Part shown: in pieces, positions 27,863-36,661 of the stretch
How the letters are laid out: each line of letters begins with the position of its first letter
Numbering within the stretch: position 1 is the stretch's first letter
Program-made: the position numbers and the translations under genes
The notes under the pieces: model-generated
What the model saw: only the letters and a program-made list of their open reading frames with translations
Told to the model about the DNA's origin: nothing
Database searches by the model: none
From: Magnetospirillum sp. WYHS-4
Lineage (GTDB): Bacteria; Pseudomonadota; Alphaproteobacteria; Rhodospirillales; GLO-3
Assembly: GCA_039908345.1 (NCBI GenBank)
Contig: JAMOBD010000002.1
Span: forward strand, 93,367 to 157,366
Length of the DNA stretch: 64,000 nt
Reading direction: 5' to 3'

Positions 27863-29140
27863 TCAGCGAGCCCGGCCGCCAACGGCCTGGATGGCCTTGA
27901 GCGCCGCGGCGGTCGCCGACTGCACCGACATGGAAACGTCCAGCGGGCCCGAGGCCACGCCGCAGCTGATCATGCCGTTATCCTCGTCGGCTTCCTCGGG
28001 GACGATGAATCCATAATCGTCCTGAGTCAGCTTGACGGGGGGAGCGTAACCGGCCGTGGAGGATTCCATGCCCACAGCCAACACCACCAGATCGTAGGGT
28101 TCGGCATAAAGCTCGCGGGTGATGGTATTCTCGCCCTTGACCACCGGGTTGTCGCCCTCGCCCGCCACGATGGCGGCCGGCTTGGACTTGACGAAGTTGA
28201 CCTGGGGATCGTTCTTCAGGCGGCGATAGAAAGCCTCCAGCTTATCGTGGGCCCGGATGTCGATGTAGTACATGTCCACCGTCGAGTCCGCGTACTGCTG
28301 GCGAACGTAGGAGGCATGCTTCATCGAGGCCAGGCAGCAAATGCGCGAGCAGTAGGCCAGATGGTTCATGTCGCGCGAGCCGGCGCACTGGATCAGCGCC
28401 ACCTTCTTGGCTTCCTTGCCGTCGGAGGGCCGGACGATCCTGCCGTGGGTCGGGCCGTCGTGGGAGGCCATGCGCTCCATCTCGACGTTGGTCACCACGT
28501 TGGCCTGGGTGTCGTAGTGGTAGGAGGTCAGCTTCTTGGCGTCGTAGGGACGCCAGCCGGTCGCCCAGACGATGGCGCCGACGTTCAGATCGAAGGTGGC
28601 TTCCTTCTCGTCCAGGTCGACGGCGCCCACCTTGCAGGCGTCCTTCATCTTCTGGCCTTCCGGCGTGCCGGCGACGCTGGCGTCGATCACGTAGCGCATG
28701 GGGAAGGCCATTTCATGGGGCAGGTAAGCCGCCTTGACCTTGTCCATGTCGTAGTTGAACGGGTTGGGAATCTCGCTTTCCGCCACCTTGGCGCAGTCGC
28801 CGCATGCCGTGCACTTCGAATTGACGAAGCGCGGCTGGGTCCTGACCGTGACCTTGTAATCGCCGCGCCCGCCTTCGACGGCGGCCACGGTGGCCATGGT
28901 CATCACCCGCAGGTTGCGGGCCTTCTTGATGCGCTGGTAGTTGATTTCCAAGCCGCAGGTCGGATGGCACAGCTTGGGGAAATAGCGGTTGAGCTGCGCG
29001 ACGCGCCCGCCCAGGGTGGCGCTGCTCTCCAGCAGGATGACGTCGTATCCCGCCTCGGCCGCTTCGATGGCTGCGCTGACGCCGGAAATACCGCCGCCAA
29101 CCACCAGAATCGTCTGGCTGCTAGGCCCTCCGTTCGACAT
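27863..29140 (-). CDS. qmoA: QmoA / HdrA-like flavoprotein
   Basis: A 425-residue FAD protein, first gene of the operon. The dinucleotide-binding motif VVGGGISGVSAAIEAAEAG is at 13-31. The HdrA-type CHPTCG motif lies near 58-63, and a cluster motif CTACGDC near 109-115. A second FAD signature appears at the end (PLDVSMSVQSATAAALKAI). It would form the electron-bifurcating-like flavin core with QmoB. No aprBA, sat or dsr genes occur in the window, so the partner must be encoded elsewhere or be different. Two perfect palindromes lie upstream. Confidence 0.93.
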   Translation of the reverse strand: MSNGGPSSQTILVVGGGISGVSAAIEAAEAGYDVILLESSATLGGRVAQLNRYFPKLCHPTCGLEINYQRIKKARNLRVMTMATVAAVEGGRGDYKVTVRTQPRFVNSKCTACGDCAKVAESEIPNPFNYDMDKVKAAYLPHEMAFPMRYVIDASVAGTPEGQKMKDACKVGAVDLDEKEATFDLNVGAIVWATGWRPYDAKKLTSYHYDTQANVVTNVEMERMASHDGPTHGRIVRPSDGKEAKKVALIQCAGSRDMNHLAYCSRICCLASMKHASYVRQQYADSTVDMYYIDIRAHDKLEAFYRRLKNDPQVNFVKSKPAAIVAGEGDNPVVKGENTITRELYAEPYDLVVLAVGMESSTAGYAPPVKLTQDDYGFIVPEEADEDNGMISCGVASGPLDVSMSVQSATAAALKAIQAVGGRAR

Positions 29141-29215
29141 GGTACCTCACCAATCTGTCATGGGTCACGGAATCCGGGGTTCCGTTTGAGGCCGCAGTCT
29201 TAGCACAGCCAGGGT

Positions 29216-29221
29216 ATATTA
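29216..29221 (-). promoter_or_regulatory. Possible -10 box of the qmoA promoter
   Basis: TAATAT on the minus strand, 76 bases before the qmoA ATG, directly abutting an AT-rich palindrome. No good -35 box is seen 17 bases upstream, which would fit an activator-dependent or repressed promoter. Tentative. Confidence 0.35.
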
Positions 29222-29238
29222 GAAAAATAGAATTTTTC
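29222..29238. promoter_or_regulatory. Perfect palindrome (7-3-7) upstream of qmoA
   Basis: GAAAAAT-AGA-ATTTTTC, a perfect inverted repeat in an otherwise GC-rich genome, adjacent to a possible -10 box. Likely a regulator binding site. Its centre is 33 bases from that of the second palindrome at 29255-29271. Confidence 0.55.
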
Positions 29239-29254
29239 GTAGGGTTATTGTGCG

Positions 29255-29271
29255 GCGCAACAAAGTTGCGC
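29255..29271. promoter_or_regulatory. Second perfect palindrome (7-3-7) upstream of qmoA
   Basis: GCGCAAC-AAA-GTTGCGC, also seven-base arms and a three-base centre, 115 bases before the qmoA ATG. Same geometry as the palindrome at 29222-29238 but a different sequence, so possibly a second regulator or a hairpin. Confidence 0.5.
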
Positions 29272-29355
29272 GGCGGCGCAAGATCGACATTTTCGCCACG
29301 CGCGGCGGAAACCTGTCGCCGACGGCCCCCAGCCCCGGCGCGGATAAGCGGATGA

Positions 29356-31722
29356 ATGATATATAGTCTCGTCATGTACATTCTTATCGTCCTCGTCCTC
29401 GGTTTCCTGTCGGCGGCCTCCCAAGCCCTCGGCTCGGACTCCTGCGGCCCGACCCGAGAGGCGCTGGCGACTGTCTTTCCCTCCGGCCCCCTGCCGGCAG
29501 CGGCAGACGACTTGGCGCTGGTCTACCGCGCCGCGAAGGGGCTGGGGATTCCCGCGGCGGCCGGACGACGGGAAGACAGCCCGCAACGCCGATGGCGGAA
29601 CGAATCGACGGCCCTGGGCCAGTCCATCCCCGAAGGAGTCTATTACGGCGACTGCAAGTTCGACTACGCCCTGGAGGTTCTGGCCGAGCGCAAGCGGCGC
29701 CTGGGCCCGGACCATCCCTACCTGGAAATCTGGCTGCGCAACCAGCATGCGGTCTTCGAATCCTGCCGGCTCTGGGGCGGCGACGAGGAGGCGGAGATCG
29801 AGCCGGCCTCCGGCTACGGCGCAGAGGTCGACGCCCTTGCCAAGGCCGACCGCGCCTACCAGGAAGCCTCCCGCTCCTATTACCTCGGCGAGGAAGGGGT
29901 ACGCCCCGCCTTCGCCGCCATCGCCGCGGACCGCAAGTCGCCGCATCGCCCGGCAGCCGCTTACATGGTAGCCTTGCTCCGCCTCATGGAAGCCCTGGAA
30001 AGCTCGGACCGAGTGGCCAAGGTAAAGCCGGTCATGGCAGCGGTCGACCGCATCCTGGCCGACCGCAGCCTGGCACCGGTCCATCGCATCGCCCGCCAAC
30101 TCTACGACATCATGGCCTGGTGGCTGCGCAAGCCCGACCTGCTGGAAGAACAGTTGGCCGAGATCGCCCACGTGCTGACCCTGCCGGCCGACGCCATCGA
30201 TGGAGAGGCCGGTCTTGCCAAGTCCTTCGCCGCTGCACGCGAGGACCTGACTTGGTTTCTGCCCCTGCTGGGCGGCGGCGGCCCCCATGCGGCGGTCCTG
30301 GAGAAGTCGGCCGTCGAAGTTCCCTTCCTGCAATGGCTTCGACTGCGCCGCCAAGCCCAGGCCCGCGAGACCGTCTCTGACTGGCTTGCCCCGCGGGGCG
30401 ACGGCCAGGACGAAGCCTTGATCGCCGAATCCCTGTCCCGCTTCGACGGGGGCGAGGGGCTTCCCTGGGCCACGGCGGCCCTGGCCTTCATGGGCCCCAG
30501 CCATCCCCGCACCGCCAGCCTCCTGGCCTTGGCGGAAGAACAGCACCGCAAGGCCGTCACCTGCCGCCTGACCCTGCCCGAGGCAGCCGATCATCCGCTG
30601 CTTCTCTTGCACGCCGTGCGCCTGCTCGCCCTCGGAGGCGATCCCGAGAGCGCCGTGACATGGATCGAAGAGGAAGCGGAAAGGGCACCGCCCTTGTTGT
30701 CCGAATGGGCGGCCAGACGTCTGCTGCAGTGGTCCATCGCCCGCGGGCGGCTCGATCTCGCCCGCCGATTGGCCGTCCTGCCGGTCTTGCGCCACGAGAC
30801 GGCGCTCCGCCAACTGGTGGCCCGCGACCTGGGAGAATTTTTGGCGGCGGAAAATCCGAATGTGCTTTCGCCTGGCGCGATCGCGGTGCTCAACCGCCTG
30901 CCGGTCGCCCGCTTGGCCGAAGCGGCGGCATCGCCTAGCCTGCCCGTCCGTCATCGCGCCGCCATCGCCCGCATGGCCTGGACCCGCGCCTTCGTATTGC
31001 GAGGCGTGGATGCCGCCATCAAGCTATCGCCGCTGATCGCCCAGACCGACCAGCGCCTTGCCTACCGGCTGTCTAAGATCAAGGAAGGCTGGACGCTACG
31101 CCACCGCGAGAACCGCGCCCTGCTGTTCCTGTTGCGCACCCCCCGCATGGGATTGCGCTTGGCGGGCGGGCTTTGGTCGCCCTACGGCCAGGCACGGGAA
31201 CTGAGGGCCGAGGCCATCGACCACTTCAATCCCAGCGACAACAACTGGTGGTGCCCGGTAGAGCCGGATCGGGAAGCGCGCCTGATCGTCCGGAACCTAT
31301 ACGACCGACCGGTCGGTATACCGCAAGGAGACCTCTCGCTCACGGATATCCGTGAACGCACTCTCGCCGAACATCCGGTTCTGCGGCTTGTCGACGAAAG
31401 TGAATTGGCGGCCCTAGCCCTGGTTCCCGGCGGCCCCCAATTCCTGTCCGAAAGGACGGTGGCCTGGGCCAAGTCCAGCAACCTGCTGTCACGACTGCTG
31501 GGGCAGGACAAGGGCCTGGCCGAAGCCCTGGCCCTAGCCGTCCAGTCGACCCGCCACGGCTGCCAGCGGGCAGGGGGACACGGAACCTATTCCCGCGCCG
31601 CATTCCAGGAACTGCACAAGCGCTTCCCCGGCTCCTCGTTTGCCGAGGAGACCCCCTACTGGTTCGACTGCACCCACTTCCGCCTTGGCTGCGCCGGCCC
31701 CTATTCCTTGCCCTTACCCTGA
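29356..31722 (+). CDS. Large exported protein of unknown function (788 residues)
   Basis: The N-terminus has a signal peptide (hydrophobic residues 7-25, ending near SQALG). The rest has no membrane segment and no domain I recognise. It is rich in Ala, Leu and Arg and looks mostly helical, with repeated stretches such as AYMVALLRLMEALES and RAAIARMAWTRAFVLRG that could be helical repeats of the TPR type. Several cysteines (CGP, CKFDY, ESCRLWGG, HGCQRAGG, FDCTHFRLGCAG) suggest disulfides in the periplasm. The start at 29356 has only a weak ribosome site; the ATG at 29374 also leaves a good signal peptide. It is divergent from qmoA, and its end overlaps the convergent gene by 22 bases. Confidence 0.7.
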   Translation: MIYSLVMYILIVLVLGFLSAASQALGSDSCGPTREALATVFPSGPLPAAADDLALVYRAAKGLGIPAAAGRREDSPQRRWRNESTALGQSIPEGVYYGDCKFDYALEVLAERKRRLGPDHPYLEIWLRNQHAVFESCRLWGGDEEAEIEPASGYGAEVDALAKADRAYQEASRSYYLGEEGVRPAFAAIAADRKSPHRPAAAYMVALLRLMEALESSDRVAKVKPVMAAVDRILADRSLAPVHRIARQLYDIMAWWLRKPDLLEEQLAEIAHVLTLPADAIDGEAGLAKSFAAAREDLTWFLPLLGGGGPHAAVLEKSAVEVPFLQWLRLRRQAQARETVSDWLAPRGDGQDEALIAESLSRFDGGEGLPWATAALAFMGPSHPRTASLLALAEEQHRKAVTCRLTLPEAADHPLLLLHAVRLLALGGDPESAVTWIEEEAERAPPLLSEWAARRLLQWSIARGRLDLARRLAVLPVLRHETALRQLVARDLGEFLAAENPNVLSPGAIAVLNRLPVARLAEAAASPSLPVRHRAAIARMAWTRAFVLRGVDAAIKLSPLIAQTDQRLAYRLSKIKEGWTLRHRENRALLFLLRTPRMGLRLAGGLWSPYGQARELRAEAIDHFNPSDNNWWCPVEPDREARLIVRNLYDRPVGIPQGDLSLTDIRERTLAEHPVLRLVDESELAALALVPGGPQFLSERTVAWAKSSNLLSRLLGQDKGLAEALALAVQSTRHGCQRAGGHGTYSRAAFQELHKRFPGSSFAEETPYWFDCTHFRLGCAGPYSLPLP

Positions 31723-32531
31723 TCGGTCATCAGCCCGCCCAATTCCAGAAGCAGGCTGGTGGCGTGCCAGTGGGCGGGGCAACCGGGGGCGTCGAGCAGG
31801 CACAGGCCGCCGTCGGGCCGGGCGCGGGACAGAACGTGAGCGGCGTGGCCGTCCCACTGGGCAGCCGCCACACCCATCCAGCGCAAAAAGACCAGGGCCT
31901 CGGCCAGTTCGTCCAACATGCCGGCCCGCCTCAGGTGGGGCAGTCCCCATTCGAGGTGGGCTTGGCCGCGCCGCACCGCCACCGGCGGTCCCTGGCAATG
32001 AAACAGCGCCAAAGTGGCATGGGAAGTCAGGTAGAAATTGCTGCGCCCATCGGCTTCGGCGAAGCTGCCGTCGGGACGCTGGCCGGCGGCCAGTCGCGCC
32101 ACGTCGCGCGGATCGGCCTTCCCCGAACCGCCGAAGCGGCAATCGAACAACAAGCCGCCCGCCAAATCGAACAGGCTGGTGGCACGGCGGCAGCCGGCGA
32201 AGCGCGCCGCCGCCGCCCGGGAATCCAGCTTGCGGCCGCTGCCCGCCAGGAAGCCGGCGATCAGGAGGTAATCCGCCAGATCGCCGCAGGCCAGCCTTTC
32301 CGGGTCCTGGCGGCGAAGGAAAACGGCCGCCTTGTCGAGCGCACTCGACCTGGGATAGCGGGTCGCCAGGGGAAAGGACAGGGAAGCCACCTTGTTGAGA
32401 TCGGGCCGTTCGGCCGTCAATTCGGCCCGCAGGGCCGATTCTGCCCAGGCCCAGGTCCGCCCGGCGGAGTCGCCGGCGTCCGCCCCTCCCGCCGATAGAA
32501 GAAGGACCGCCGTCACTCGGAACAGTCTCAT
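31701..32531 (-). CDS. Exported protein of unknown function, possible alpha/alpha-repeat fold
   Basis: A 276-residue protein with a signal peptide (MRLFRVTAVLLLSAGGADA). The mature part contains short blocks such as RPDGSFAEADG and RPDGGLCLLD, reminiscent of the prenyltransferase/squalene-cyclase type helical repeats (DGSF/DGGW), and pairs of cysteines. The likeness is weak and I do not assign an activity. Overlaps the 788-residue protein gene tail to tail; the two may belong to the same lineage-specific envelope function. Confidence 0.6.
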   Translation of the reverse strand: MRLFRVTAVLLLSAGGADAGDSAGRTWAWAESALRAELTAERPDLNKVASLSFPLATRYPRSSALDKAAVFLRRQDPERLACGDLADYLLIAGFLAGSGRKLDSRAAAARFAGCRRATSLFDLAGGLLFDCRFGGSGKADPRDVARLAAGQRPDGSFAEADGRSNFYLTSHATLALFHCQGPPVAVRRGQAHLEWGLPHLRRAGMLDELAEALVFLRWMGVAAAQWDGHAAHVLSRARPDGGLCLLDAPGCPAHWHATSLLLELGGLMTDQGKGKE

Positions 32532-32595
32532 GCCCGCTTCTCCCCCGGCCCCTGTGACGGCCGTCGTTGCGCCGGCCAACAGATTATCAAATCTT

Positions 32596-32623
32596 GGGAA
32601 AAAGCGTGTTATAAGATTTTCCC
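32596..32623. promoter_or_regulatory. Inverted repeat around a possible motA -10 box
   Basis: GGGAAAA and TTTTCCC (seven-base arms, 14 bases apart) enclose TATAAG, a possible -10 box, 34 bases before the motA start. Could be an operator. Low certainty. Confidence 0.3.
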
Positions 32624-32656
32624 CTCGACGGGAACCGGACTGGAGGCGGAAGGCTC

Positions 32657-33487
32657 TTGGGCATCGATATCGCGACAATCGCCGGGCTATTGATCGGCAT
32701 CACGGTGGTCCTTCTGGCCATCATGACCGGGTCCAGCCTTATCATCTTCCTCGACCTGCCGAGCATCCTGATCGTGTTCGGCGGCACCCTCGCCGCCACT
32801 CTGGTCAAGTTCCCTCTGCGTGGCGTGTTCGTCGCCTTTCCCCTGGGCCTCAAGGCCGCCTTCACCTATCAGAAGGACCGGCCGCGCGACTACATCGAGC
32901 AGGCCGTCGCACTTTGCAAGCGCGCGCGTAAGAGCGGACTGGTCAGCCTGGAAGGCGTCAAGCTGCACAACCCCTTCTTCGCCAAAGGCGTGCAGATGTG
33001 CGCCGACGGGCGCGACCTGGAATACATCCGCAACATCCTGACCCGCGAGATGGCGATGTCCATCCAGCGCGACGAACTCAGTTCCAGGGTCTTCGCCGCC
33101 ATCGGCGACTTCGCGCCCGCCTTCGGCATGTTCGGCACCCTGGTCGGTCTGGTGCAGATGCTTTCCAGCATGAACGATCCGACCACCATCGGCCGCGGCA
33201 TGGCGGTGGCGATGCTGACCACTTTGTATGGCGTGCTGATCGCCAACCTGCTGGCCATCCCCATCGCCGACAAGCTGGAAGCCAAGAGCGAGGAGGAACG
33301 CGCCACGCGCGCCTTGATCATCGAGTGCGTGTTCCAGATCCAGCAACTTCAGAACCCCACTTCGATGCGCGAGATCCTGGAGCCCTTCCTGCCCGAAAAG
33401 CAAAGAGCCCCCTGGCAGAAGGATTCCTACACCGTCAACCGCGACAAGACAGGCGGCGGTGGCGGCCAAAAAGTCGTCAAGCGATGA
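32657..33487 (+). CDS. motA: Flagellar stator protein MotA/PomA
   Basis: A 276-residue inner membrane protein with four helices (about 7-25, 33-50, 155-175 and 185-205) and the conserved FGMFGTLVGLVQML and MLTTLYGVLIANLLAIPIADKLE segments of the MotA/PomA branch of the MotA/TolQ/ExbB family. With MotB it forms the ion-driven stator that turns the flagellar motor. The start is TTG, with GGAGG/GGAAGG just upstream; no ATG fits. Its stop overlaps the motB ATG (ATGA). No other flagellar genes are in the window. Confidence 0.93.
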   Translation: MGIDIATIAGLLIGITVVLLAIMTGSSLIIFLDLPSILIVFGGTLAATLVKFPLRGVFVAFPLGLKAAFTYQKDRPRDYIEQAVALCKRARKSGLVSLEGVKLHNPFFAKGVQMCADGRDLEYIRNILTREMAMSIQRDELSSRVFAAIGDFAPAFGMFGTLVGLVQMLSSMNDPTTIGRGMAVAMLTTLYGVLIANLLAIPIADKLEAKSEEERATRALIIECVFQIQQLQNPTSMREILEPFLPEKQRAPWQKDSYTVNRDKTGGGGGQKVVKR

Positions 33488-34221
33488 TTGACGAAATCTC
33501 CCCCAAGTCCAAGAAGCCCAACTGTGCGCCCAAATGGCTGCTGACCTTCGGCGATCTGATGTCGCTGCTGTTCTGCATGTTCGTCATGCTGCTCAGCTTC
33601 GCCGATTTCAACCCGGACAAGTTCACGAACGTGGCCGGCCCCATGCGCCACGCCTTCCACATCGTCGAGCCGGTGGCCCAGACGCAGGTGGTCAAGCCTT
33701 TGCAGGAAGAGGATGAAATCCCGGTCGAGATCGTCGAGTGGAAGGAGAACGTGCTCTACCAGACCCGCACGGCCCTGGCGAAGGAGATCCAGCAGGGCCA
33801 GATCGGCGTGGTGGAACGGGATCGCGAGATCATCATCCGCCTTCCCGACGCCACCGCCTTCGCCTCGGGAAGCGCCGACCTTACCCAGTTGGCGGCTCCC
33901 ATCCTGGATCGCCTGTCCCAGGTTCTACTGAACGTCAAGGGCCAGGTCCTGGTCGCCGGCCATACCGACGACGTCCCCATCGCGACGGCGCGTTTCCGGT
34001 CCAATTGGGACCTGTCGGCGGCCCGCGCCGTGTCGGTGGTTCACCACCTGATCGAGCGCAATCGGGTGCCGGGCGACCGCCTGACCGCCCAGGGCTTCGC
34101 CGACAGCCGCCCGGTGGCGCCCAACAGCAGCCCCGAGAACCGGGCGCTCAACCGCCGGGTCGACATCGTGATCCAGGTCCCCGAGAACCTGGGCAAGCCC
34201 TTCAAGGCCAACATCCGGTAG
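33484..34221 (+). CDS. motB: Flagellar stator protein MotB
   Basis: A 245-residue protein. The single membrane helix WLLTFGDLMSLLFCMFVMLLSF (19-40) carries the essential ion-binding aspartate D24, and the C-terminal half is an OmpA-like peptidoglycan-binding domain (VAGHTDDVPI, NWDLSAARAVSV, NRRVDIVI). It anchors the stator to the cell wall. Overlaps motA by four bases. Confidence 0.95.
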   Translation: MIDEISPKSKKPNCAPKWLLTFGDLMSLLFCMFVMLLSFADFNPDKFTNVAGPMRHAFHIVEPVAQTQVVKPLQEEDEIPVEIVEWKENVLYQTRTALAKEIQQGQIGVVERDREIIIRLPDATAFASGSADLTQLAAPILDRLSQVLLNVKGQVLVAGHTDDVPIATARFRSNWDLSAARAVSVVHHLIERNRVPGDRLTAQGFADSRPVAPNSSPENRALNRRVDIVIQVPENLGKPFKANIR

Positions 34222-34366
34222 CGGATTCGGCGACTCGCTTACTTCCTCCATCGATACCTGCCTCGCCGTTCCTCGCGGGACCGCCATTCCGCTGTTCCCT
34301 CTGGCGTGGCGGGCAGGAACGTGGTTTATCCCTTATCCACCGGGGAGCATGCAGCAGGGGAGCGGG

Positions 34367-36157
34367 ATGGACGGGACCGCCTCGTCGAGGAAGGGATTGC
34401 GGACCACCACAAGGAAGTGGGCGGCGTTCTTCGCCCAGTTCCTGCGGCTGGCCGGCCCCTACTGGACGAACCCGGATACCCGCTGGCAGGCCCATATCCA
34501 GAGCGCCTCGCTGACCGCGCTGACGGTCATCCAGGTCGGCATCCCCATCGCCATCAACAAATGGAGCGAACGGCTCTTCGACGCCCTCGAACAGAAGGCG
34601 ATGGACCGATTCCTGTTCCTGATCGGCGTGCTGGGCCTTATCATCGCCGTCAACGTGGTCATCGTGGTCACCCATCTCTGGGTCAAGCGCAAGCTGCAGG
34701 TGACTTGGCGAGCTTGGCTGACCCACCGGATCCTCGGCGAATGGATGGCGTCGGGGCGCCATTACCAACTCGGCTATCGGCCCGGCGAACACGACAATCC
34801 CGACGGCCGCATCGCCGAGGACGTGCGCATCGCCACCGAGACGGCCGTCGAGTTGGCCCATTCCCTGCTCTACTGCCTGCTGCTCCTGGTCAGCTTCACT
34901 GCCATCCTCTGGGACCTGTCGGGAGATCCCGAGCTACATTTCGGAGGGTACGACATCTACCTGCCCGGCCATCTGGTGTGGATCGCCCTGCTCTATACGG
35001 GGGCCGGCACCACCGTCGCCTGGCTGCTGGGCCAGCCCTTGGTCGGCGCTGCCAACCGGCGCCAGAAACACGAGGCCAACTTCCGCTTCGGGCTGGCGCA
35101 TAGCCGCGAATACTCCCTGGAAATCGCCCTGCAGCGCGGCGAGGCCGGCGAGCGGCGCAATCTGCTGACCCTGTTCAAGGGAGCGGTCGATGCATGGAAC
35201 AGACAGACCAAGGCCCTGGCGAGCCTGTTCTTCTTCACTTCGAGCTGGTCGGTGCTGACCCAAGTCTTCCCGGTCCTGGTCGCCGCGCCACGCTACATCG
35301 GCGGCACCATCACCCTGGGCGTCCTTATGCAGACCTCCCAGGCTTTCCAGCAGATGGTGGGGGCGCTGTCCTGGCCCATCGACAATCTGGCCAACGTCGC
35401 CAACTGGCGGGCCTCGGTCGACCGGGTCCTCGGCCTGCACGACGCCCTGGACGAAGTCGCCCAGCGCGTCAACCCGGAAGGGGCACGGATGATCCGGGTC
35501 GAAGTCGGCGAACGCCCAGTCCTGTCCTTTGATGAATTGTCCATCGCCGACCAGGACGGCGAGACCGAGGTGGAAGGATTCTCCGGCGAGATCCTGCCCG
35601 GCCAGCGGGTGCTGATCTCGGGCGATCCGGGCACCTGCCTCAAGATCTGCAAGGCGGTGGCCGGCCTGTGGCCTTGGGGCGGCGGACGCCTGCGGCTGCC
35701 CTGCAACGGCCCCATCTTCTTCATGCCGCAGCAACCCTACCTGCCTCTCGGGACCCTCAAGGACGCCCTCACCTACCCCGCCCCCCCGGGAACCTATGGC
35801 GTGGTGGAGATCGCCAACGCCTTCCGGCGCGTCGGCCTGGAAGATCTGTTCCCCAGCCTGGACGACATCGAACAGTGGGCGGACGTGCTGTCGGTGGGCG
35901 AGCAGCAGCGCCTCGGCTTCGCCCGCCTGCTGCTGTTCCGCCCCAACTGGATCTTCATCCAGGAAGCCCTCGACTCCCTTGAGCCCCAGGAACGCATCGA
36001 CATGATGCAATTGGTCGCCGACGAATTCCCCGACGCCGGCATCATCACCGTCAGCCACCATTCCAACCTGGACCGATTCCACCCCCGTTCCCTGGCCCTG
36101 ACGAACGGCGACGTGGTGGAGGAACTGGCTCCCGAGGAGTCGGGAGACGGAGAATAG
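34367..36157 (+). CDS. SbmA/BacA-type ABC transporter with degenerate ATPase site
   Basis: A fused permease-ATPase of about 600 residues of the YddA/SbmA-BacA family, with membrane helices in the first 330 residues. The ATPase half keeps the family layout but key residues are lost. Walker A reads ISGDPGTCLKICKA where the family has GxSGxGKST, so the catalytic lysine and the following Ser/Thr are missing. Walker B reads WIFIQEALDSL with Gln for the Asp. The signature is LSVGEQQRL instead of LSGGEQQRL. The H-loop histidine (VSHHSN) remains. The frame is fully open, so it is probably expressed as an inactive ATPase or uses another energy source. The start is uncertain: the ATG at 34367 has AGGGGAG four bases upstream, while one at 34349 has its site too close. 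Confidence 0.85.
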   Translation: MDGTASSRKGLRTTTRKWAAFFAQFLRLAGPYWTNPDTRWQAHIQSASLTALTVIQVGIPIAINKWSERLFDALEQKAMDRFLFLIGVLGLIIAVNVVIVVTHLWVKRKLQVTWRAWLTHRILGEWMASGRHYQLGYRPGEHDNPDGRIAEDVRIATETAVELAHSLLYCLLLLVSFTAILWDLSGDPELHFGGYDIYLPGHLVWIALLYTGAGTTVAWLLGQPLVGAANRRQKHEANFRFGLAHSREYSLEIALQRGEAGERRNLLTLFKGAVDAWNRQTKALASLFFFTSSWSVLTQVFPVLVAAPRYIGGTITLGVLMQTSQAFQQMVGALSWPIDNLANVANWRASVDRVLGLHDALDEVAQRVNPEGARMIRVEVGERPVLSFDELSIADQDGETEVEGFSGEILPGQRVLISGDPGTCLKICKAVAGLWPWGGGRLRLPCNGPIFFMPQQPYLPLGTLKDALTYPAPPGTYGVVEIANAFRRVGLEDLFPSLDDIEQWADVLSVGEQQRLGFARLLLFRPNWIFIQEALDSLEPQERIDMMQLVADEFPDAGIITVSHHSNLDRFHPRSLALTNGDVVEELAPEESGDGE

Positions 36158-36293
36158 CCGGCGCGTTCTTGCCACGTTGGGGTGGGAATCCGGAACGGCG
36201 GAACCGGTCATCCCGCCCCTGTACAGGAAGCCGCTCCTCGCCTTATGCTGAGGCCAGAGTCCGGGCGGCGCCGGGCGTCAAGGAAATCCGGCC

Positions 36294-36644
36294 ATGTCCA
36301 CATCCCTCCCCGAAATCGATTCCGCGACCGCCCTGGCTTGGCAGAAAGCCGGCGAGGCCATCCTGCTGGACGTCCGGGAAACCCACGAATTCGAGTACGA
36401 AAACATCCCCGGCTCGGTTCTGCTGCCGCTGTCCTTCCTGGACCCGGCCCGCGCCCCGGCACTGTTCGAAAAGAAGGTCGTGGTCATCTGCGCCATGGGC
36501 AAGCGCGCCGCGGCGGCCCAGAAGCAATTGGCCGATTTCGGCCTGCCCAACGTCTACAACCTGACAGGCGGCATCGCCGCATGGAAGCAAGCCGGCCTGG
36601 AGACCCAGGGCGGCAAGCATGAATCCCTCGACTATTCGATCTAG
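36294..36644 (+). CDS. Single-domain rhodanese
   Basis: A 116-residue sulfurtransferase. The N-terminal LLDVRETHEFEYENIPGS and the active-site loop CAMGKRA with C66 as the persulfide-forming cysteine are intact. It can carry sulfane sulfur for thiosulfate, cyanide or thiol metabolism in the cytoplasm. Single gene, followed after 17 bases by a toxin-antitoxin pair. A link with the Qmo/Hdr sulfur theme is possible but only inferred. Confidence 0.9.
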   Translation: MSTSLPEIDSATALAWQKAGEAILLDVRETHEFEYENIPGSVLLPLSFLDPARAPALFEKKVVVICAMGKRAAAAQKQLADFGLPNVYNLTGGIAAWKQAGLETQGGKHESLDYSI

Positions 36645-36661
36645 TCGGCGATACTCGTCCC

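Noticed and set aside
23935..27900. A 1321-codon open frame on the plus strand opposite the qmoB-hdrC-hdrB genes
   Set aside because: Antisense to three genes with perfect cofactor motifs and tight operon spacing; no recognisable domain of its own.
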